The notes below the pieces were generated by a model, which had not been told where the DNA came from, searched no databases, and saw only the letters and a list, made by a program, of their open reading frames with translations. A stretch of 10,412 nt of DNA, taken from JBDTSW01 sp039930945 (lineage in GTDB: Bacteria > Actinomycetota > Thermoleophilia > Solirubrobacterales > 70-9). Of this stretch, positions 8,248 through 10,412 are shown in pieces (position 1 is the stretch's first letter; each line of letters opens with the position of its first letter). The translations under genes were made by a program, and so were the position numbers. The stretch is from positions 1 through 10,412 of the forward strand of contig JBDTSW010000079.1 of the NCBI GenBank assembly GCA_039930945.1, in the 5' to 3' direction.

Positions 8248-8985
8248 ATGGCCGACCACCTCCGCCCCTGTGCCTCGATCGCCGCCGATGCCCTGCTCCC
8301 CGGCGACCCGGGGCGCGCGCTCGCGCTCGCCCAGGCCCTGCTCGAGGCGCCCCGGATGGCCAACCACGCTCGCGGCCTCTGGGGCTACAGCGGCGCGACG
8401 GCGGGCGGCAGGCCGCTGACGATCCAGGCGACCGGCCTCGGCGGGCCGAGCGTCGCGGTGGTGCTAACCGAGCTCGCCTCGATTGGGGTGCGCCGGGCGA
8501 TCCGCATCGGCACCTGCCGGGCCCTGGCGCCGGCGCTCGAGCCGGGAGACCTGCTGGCCGCCGACGCGGCGATCGGCCTCGACGGGACCAGCGCGGCGCT
8601 CGGCGTAAAGCTGCCCGTCGAGGCCGACCGGGCGCTCACAGAGGCACTGATGGCCGGACCGGCCGACGTTCGCGCCGCGACCGTCGCCAGCACCGATCTC
8701 TACTACGACCCGAGCGGCTCGGAGCGCGATCGGGAGTGGCTCGCGGCCGGCGCCCGGGCGGTCGACCTGGGCACGGCGCCCGCGCTTGCGCTCGGCACCA
8801 GGCCAGGACTGGCGATCGCCAGCGGCCTGGTGGTGACGCGCTCCGCCGACGGCCGGGCGCTTGGCGACGACGCGGTCGAGGCGGCCTCGATCGAGCTGGC
8901 CCGCGCGGGGGCGGCGGCGCTCGCCGCGTCGCCGGCCCCGGGGGCCGATCAGCCTCCGCCTTCGGGGACCCTGAGACTGCCCTGA
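8248..8985 (+). CDS. Nucleoside phosphorylase-family protein with altered active site
   Basis: A 245-residue member of the NP-I (purine nucleoside/uridine phosphorylase) family, near the family's usual 235-255. Visible family features are LLPGDPGRA (16-24), TGLGGPSVAV (62-71) for phosphate and ribose, RIGTC (86-90) with the phosphate-binding arginine, and ASTDLYYDP (147-155). Two positions are unusual. The glycine after RIGTC is Arg91. The ribose-binding segment, normally V-E/D-M-E-A-A, reads VDLGTA (172-177), so the glutamate that contacts the ribose hydroxyls (E181 in E. coli PNP) is glycine. The catalytic aspartate loop (ASGLVVTRSADG) is also not canonical, and the C-terminus is short and Pro/Gly-rich. 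Fold and ancestry are clear, but phosphorolysis of ordinary nucleosides is doubtful; it may bind another ligand or be degenerating. It diverges from the coiled-coil gene by 22 bases and overlaps the next gene tail-to-tail by 37 bases. Confidence 0.88.
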   Translation: MADHLRPCASIAADALLPGDPGRALALAQALLEAPRMANHARGLWGYSGATAGGRPLTIQATGLGGPSVAVVLTELASIGVRRAIRIGTCRALAPALEPGDLLAADAAIGLDGTSAALGVKLPVEADRALTEALMAGPADVRAATVASTDLYYDPSGSERDREWLAAGARAVDLGTAPALALGTRPGLAIASGLVVTRSADGRALGDDAVEAASIELARAGAAALAASPAPGADQPPPSGTLRLP

Positions 8986-9308
8986 TCGGAGGAGATGGTG
9001 GGCGCGTCGGAGACCTGGCGGCGCAGGCCCGCGAGCTCGCCGGCGAGATCGTCGAGGCGATCCTCGAGCTCCTCCAGGCGCCCGGAGAGCGACCGCAGCC
9101 GCCGCTCCAGGCGCTCGACGTCGGCCGCCGCGGGCATGCCGACGGCGCTCAACGCGCTTCGCTGCGCCTGTGCGGCGCGCTCGCCCGCCCCCAGCGCTCG
9201 CGACAGCGCTTGGCTGAGAACGGGGTTGTCGAGCAGCGCCTGCGCGAGATCGCCCAACGCCTCCTCGCTCTTGGCCCTGATTCCGCTGCGATCCTCTGAC
9301 TCGGTCAC
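8949..9308 (-). CDS. Small coiled-coil, phasin-like protein
   Basis: A 119-residue, mostly helical, charged protein. The N-terminal half (about 12-55) is Ala/Leu-rich helix: EEALGDLAQALLDNPVLSQ, then ALGAGERAAQAQRSAL. After a GMPAAADVE turn comes a leucine-heptad coiled coil at about 63-97 (ERLERRLRSLSGRLEELEDRL). The helix, loop and heptad layout recalls polyhydroxyalkanoate granule-associated (PhaF/phasin-like) proteins, but I cannot confirm the family. No signal peptide or membrane span is seen. The GTG start at 9308 is well fixed by a GGGAGGG ribosome-binding site. Its 3' end overlaps the convergent phosphorylase gene by 37 bases. The LERRL coiled-coil core is shared with the other small protein at 7851-8225, so the two may be distant relatives flanking the phosphorylase. 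Confidence 0.82.
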   Translation of the reverse strand: MTESEDRSGIRAKSEEALGDLAQALLDNPVLSQALSRALGAGERAAQAQRSALSAVGMPAAADVERLERRLRSLSGRLEELEDRLDDLAGELAGLRRQVSDAPTISSDQGSLRVPEGGG

Positions 9309-9312
9309 CGGG

Positions 9313-9319
9313 CCCTCCC
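9313..9319 (-). promoter_or_regulatory. Strong Shine-Dalgarno for the phasin-like gene
   Basis: GGGAGGG on the minus strand, with GGAGG five bases before the GTG at 9308. It is the best ribosome-binding site in the window and decides the non-ATG start. Confidence 0.8.
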
Positions 9320-9433
9320 TCAGGCGTCGTTGCTGCAGATCCCGGCCAGCCTAGCCCGGGATCGCGAAACCTTCAAGAAGTCGGGCGTTGCTGTCGATTG
9401 TTTGGTCAGGGTTAAGTCAGGCGTCGTCAGCCG

Positions 9434-9454
9434 CTTCGATCCGACGGATTGAAG
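9434..9454. promoter_or_regulatory. 21-bp near-perfect palindrome
   Basis: Arms of 10 bases, CTTCGATCCG and CGGATTGAAG, around a single central A. They match except for one G/T pair, which would be a wobble in RNA. The one-base centre is poor for an RNA hairpin and more typical of a dimeric repressor operator. It lies 134 bases upstream of the transglycosylase ATG and 126 bases from the divergent GTG. The regulator is unknown. Confidence 0.5.
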
Positions 9455-9470
9455 TACGGTTTCGATGCCG

Positions 9471-9484
9471 GCAGAACGTTTTGC
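9471..9484. promoter_or_regulatory. GCAGAACGTTTTGC palindrome
   Basis: A 14-base palindrome with one mismatched pair and an AACGTT centre. A central CpG with A/T flanks recalls LacI-family operators, but the half-site spacing differs from the PurR box and no regulator gene is nearby. It lies 16 bases beyond the 21-bp palindrome. This is a weak call. Confidence 0.35.
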
Positions 9485-9558
9485 AAACCACGAGGGGACC
9501 GAGTAGCGTTTTGGGTTCGGGCAAGTTCTCCACCGGCACCACGATGAAGGGCCGGCAG

Positions 9559-9583
9559 GGGCGCTGCGCCCACACAGGTTTTT
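9559..9583 (+). other. Hairpin and T-run before the transglycosylase start
   Basis: GGGCG and CGCCC form a 5-bp stem with a 3-base loop, followed seven bases later by five Ts, only four bases before the ATG at 9588. The gap between stem and T-run is too long for a standard intrinsic terminator. The structure could still mask the ribosome-binding region or act as a weak attenuator. Confidence 0.3.
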
Positions 9584-9587
9584 CGGG

Positions 9588-10412
9588 ATGAGAAAGCATT
9601 TTCTGCTCATGATTGCGCTCGCCATGTTTGGCGTGCTTGTGCTTGCGGCAACCGCGGGCGCCAGGCGACAGGCCGCCGACCTGCTCGACACCTCCAGCGC
9701 CGCCGTCGAGGTCAACCTCCCCGGCGGTCAGGACCTCCCTGCCCTCGAGGATCTTCCCCAGTGCTCGAACGAGATCGACGACGACGAGGACGGCAAGACC
9801 GACGACGCCGACGACCAGTGTGACGGCCCCCTCGACGACTCCGAGAAGGGGGCCGGCCTGCAGCCCGTCTCCGATGACCCGCCGATGACTGGCGGCGGCG
9901 AGGAGCCGCCGGCAGACGGCGGCGACGACCCCGGCGGCGACGGCTCCGGCGGGCGCGGCGGCGGCAACGACGGCGGCCGCGGTGAACATGGCGGCGGCCG
10001 CGGTGGCGCCGGCCACGGCGGCGGCGGCGGCGGTTCCCAGCCACCCGCCGAGACCCCCGCTCGCAACGCGGACGGCTCGCCGACCGATGCCAACCCCGGC
10101 CTCACGGTCGCCGACTTCGGCTCGGCGCCGATCGGAGTCCCCAACTTCGTCATCGACCAGTTCTCGATCCCGCCCTTCCTGCTGCCGATCTACCAGGCCT
10201 GCGGGACCCAGTACGGGATCCCCTGGCAGGTCCTGGCCTCGATCAACCGCATCGAGACGGCCTTCGGCACCAACCTCAACGTCTCCACCGCCGGAGCCCT
10301 GGGCTGGATGCAGTTCATGCCGGCCACCTGGAAGGCCTACGGCGTCGACGCCAACGACGACGGCCGCAAGGACCCCTACAACCCGGTCGACGCGATCTGC
10401 GCCGCCGCCCGC
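9588..10412 (+). CDS. Secreted lytic transglycosylase, MltB/SLT-like (3' end outside window)
   Basis: Cleaves peptidoglycan glycan strands outside the membrane. The frame is open to the window edge, with 275 residues visible. A signal peptide (1-25, MRKHFLLMIALAMFGVLVLA then ATAGA) is likely. Residues 59-78, CSNEIDDDEDGKTDDADDQC, form an Asp-rich loop between two cysteines, like the CxDGxDxDxDGxxD motifs of secreted proteins that may bind calcium. A Gly/Asp/Pro-rich low-complexity linker spans about 101-170. The catalytic domain begins near 195: QYGIPWQVLASINRIETAFG places the catalytic glutamate at E223, then AGALGWMQFMPATWKAYGVD (235-254), then DANDDGRKDPYNPVDAICAAA (254-274), typical of the MltB-type SLT fold. 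The rest of the catalytic domain and any C-terminal domain are off-window. The ATG has only a weak CAGG upstream. The leader carries palindromes and a hairpin, which suggests control. Confidence 0.9.
   Translation, partial: MRKHFLLMIALAMFGVLVLAATAGARRQAADLLDTSSAAVEVNLPGGQDLPALEDLPQCSNEIDDDEDGKTDDADDQCDGPLDDSEKGAGLQPVSDDPPMTGGGEEPPADGGDDPGGDGSGGRGGGNDGGRGEHGGGRGGAGHGGGGGGSQPPAETPARNADGSPTDANPGLTVADFGSAPIGVPNFVIDQFSIPPFLLPIYQACGTQYGIPWQVLASINRIETAFGTNLNVSTAGALGWMQFMPATWKAYGVDANDDGRKDPYNPVDAICAAAR

Larger units (their letters stand above)
9309..9587 (+). other. 279-base non-coding leader/intergenic region
   Basis: This gap lies between two divergently read genes and should hold promoters for both. 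From about 9361 it is noticeably richer in A and T than the genes around it. It contains two palindromes (9434-9454 and 9471-9484) and a hairpin (9559-9571) followed by a T-run (9579-9583) just before the transglycosylase start. A TACGGT at 9455-9460 fits TAnnnT but has no clear -35. I compared it by eye with common riboswitch cores (c-di-AMP ydaO, c-di-GMP-I, cobalamin, TPP, fluoride) and found no full match. The short open frames here look random. Confidence 0.6.

Noticed and set aside
8241..9299. Plus-strand frame of 352 residues over the phosphorylase and phasin-like gene
   Set aside because: Its composition is Arg/Gly/Ala-rich with no family features, and it overlaps two better supported genes.
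9470..9515. c-di-GMP-I riboswitch, because of GCAAACC followed by GGGGACC
   Set aside because: The conserved GACGCAAAGCC and the GGUAGC-type second half are absent and the intervening stem is too short. The match is to a few bases only.
9400..9587. c-di-AMP (ydaO) riboswitch, expected upstream of actinomycete cell-wall hydrolases
   Set aside because: Only a GGGGACC-like string is present; the GGGTGAATC and CAGCTAACC-type elements are not.
9388..9591. Possible 67-residue small protein in the leader of the transglycosylase
   Set aside because: It has no ribosome-binding site, its sequence looks random, and it overlaps the palindromes and the true start.
9417..10016. Minus-strand frame of 199 residues across the transglycosylase N-terminus
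   Set aside because: It is an Ala/Val-rich antisense shadow of the glycine-rich linker, while the plus strand has a signal peptide and a catalytic domain.

Overview
This is a very GC-rich stretch of chromosome, tightly packed and coded mostly on the minus strand. GC-biased third codon positions, GTG and TTG starts, the tilS-hpt-ftsH order and a class III nucleotidyl cyclase all suggest an actinomycete. The flavour of the nucleoside phosphorylase, the MerR-HTH cyclase and the glycine-rich lytic transglycosylase makes me lean to Thermoleophilia (Solirubrobacterales and relatives). That placement is inference from general familiarity, not from a search.

Layout. From about 8225 down to 34 the minus strand carries one nearly continuous gene string. 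In transcription order it holds: a small coiled-coil protein with an 11-residue repeat; an NAD-dependent epimerase/SDR gene broken by an 11-bp tandem duplication; a PlsC-type acyltransferase; an SCP2-like lipid-binding protein; a MerR-type HTH protein fused to a class III adenylate cyclase; tilS; hpt; and, after a 149-base gap, ftsH. Spacers are 3, -4, 37, about 0 to 32, 12 and -4 bases, so translational coupling is likely throughout. The first half has a lipid or envelope flavour. The second half is the conserved tRNA-modification, purine-salvage and membrane-protease block. The cyclase sits at the join.

From 8248 on the plus strand there is a nucleoside phosphorylase-family protein whose usual ribose-binding glutamate is replaced by glycine. 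It overlaps tail-to-tail, by 37 bases, a minus-strand coiled-coil/phasin-like gene (8949-9308). A 279-base non-coding leader (9309-9587) contains two palindromes and a hairpin. It precedes a secreted MltB-like lytic transglycosylase that runs off the right edge.

The strongest leads are the 11-bp duplication that splits the epimerase, the DNA-binding-domain/adenylate cyclase fusion with a full catalytic set, the active-site-altered nucleoside phosphorylase between two coiled-coil genes, the hendecad repeat protein, and the palindrome-rich leader of the transglycosylase. I see no CRISPR array, insertion sequence, tRNA or rRNA.
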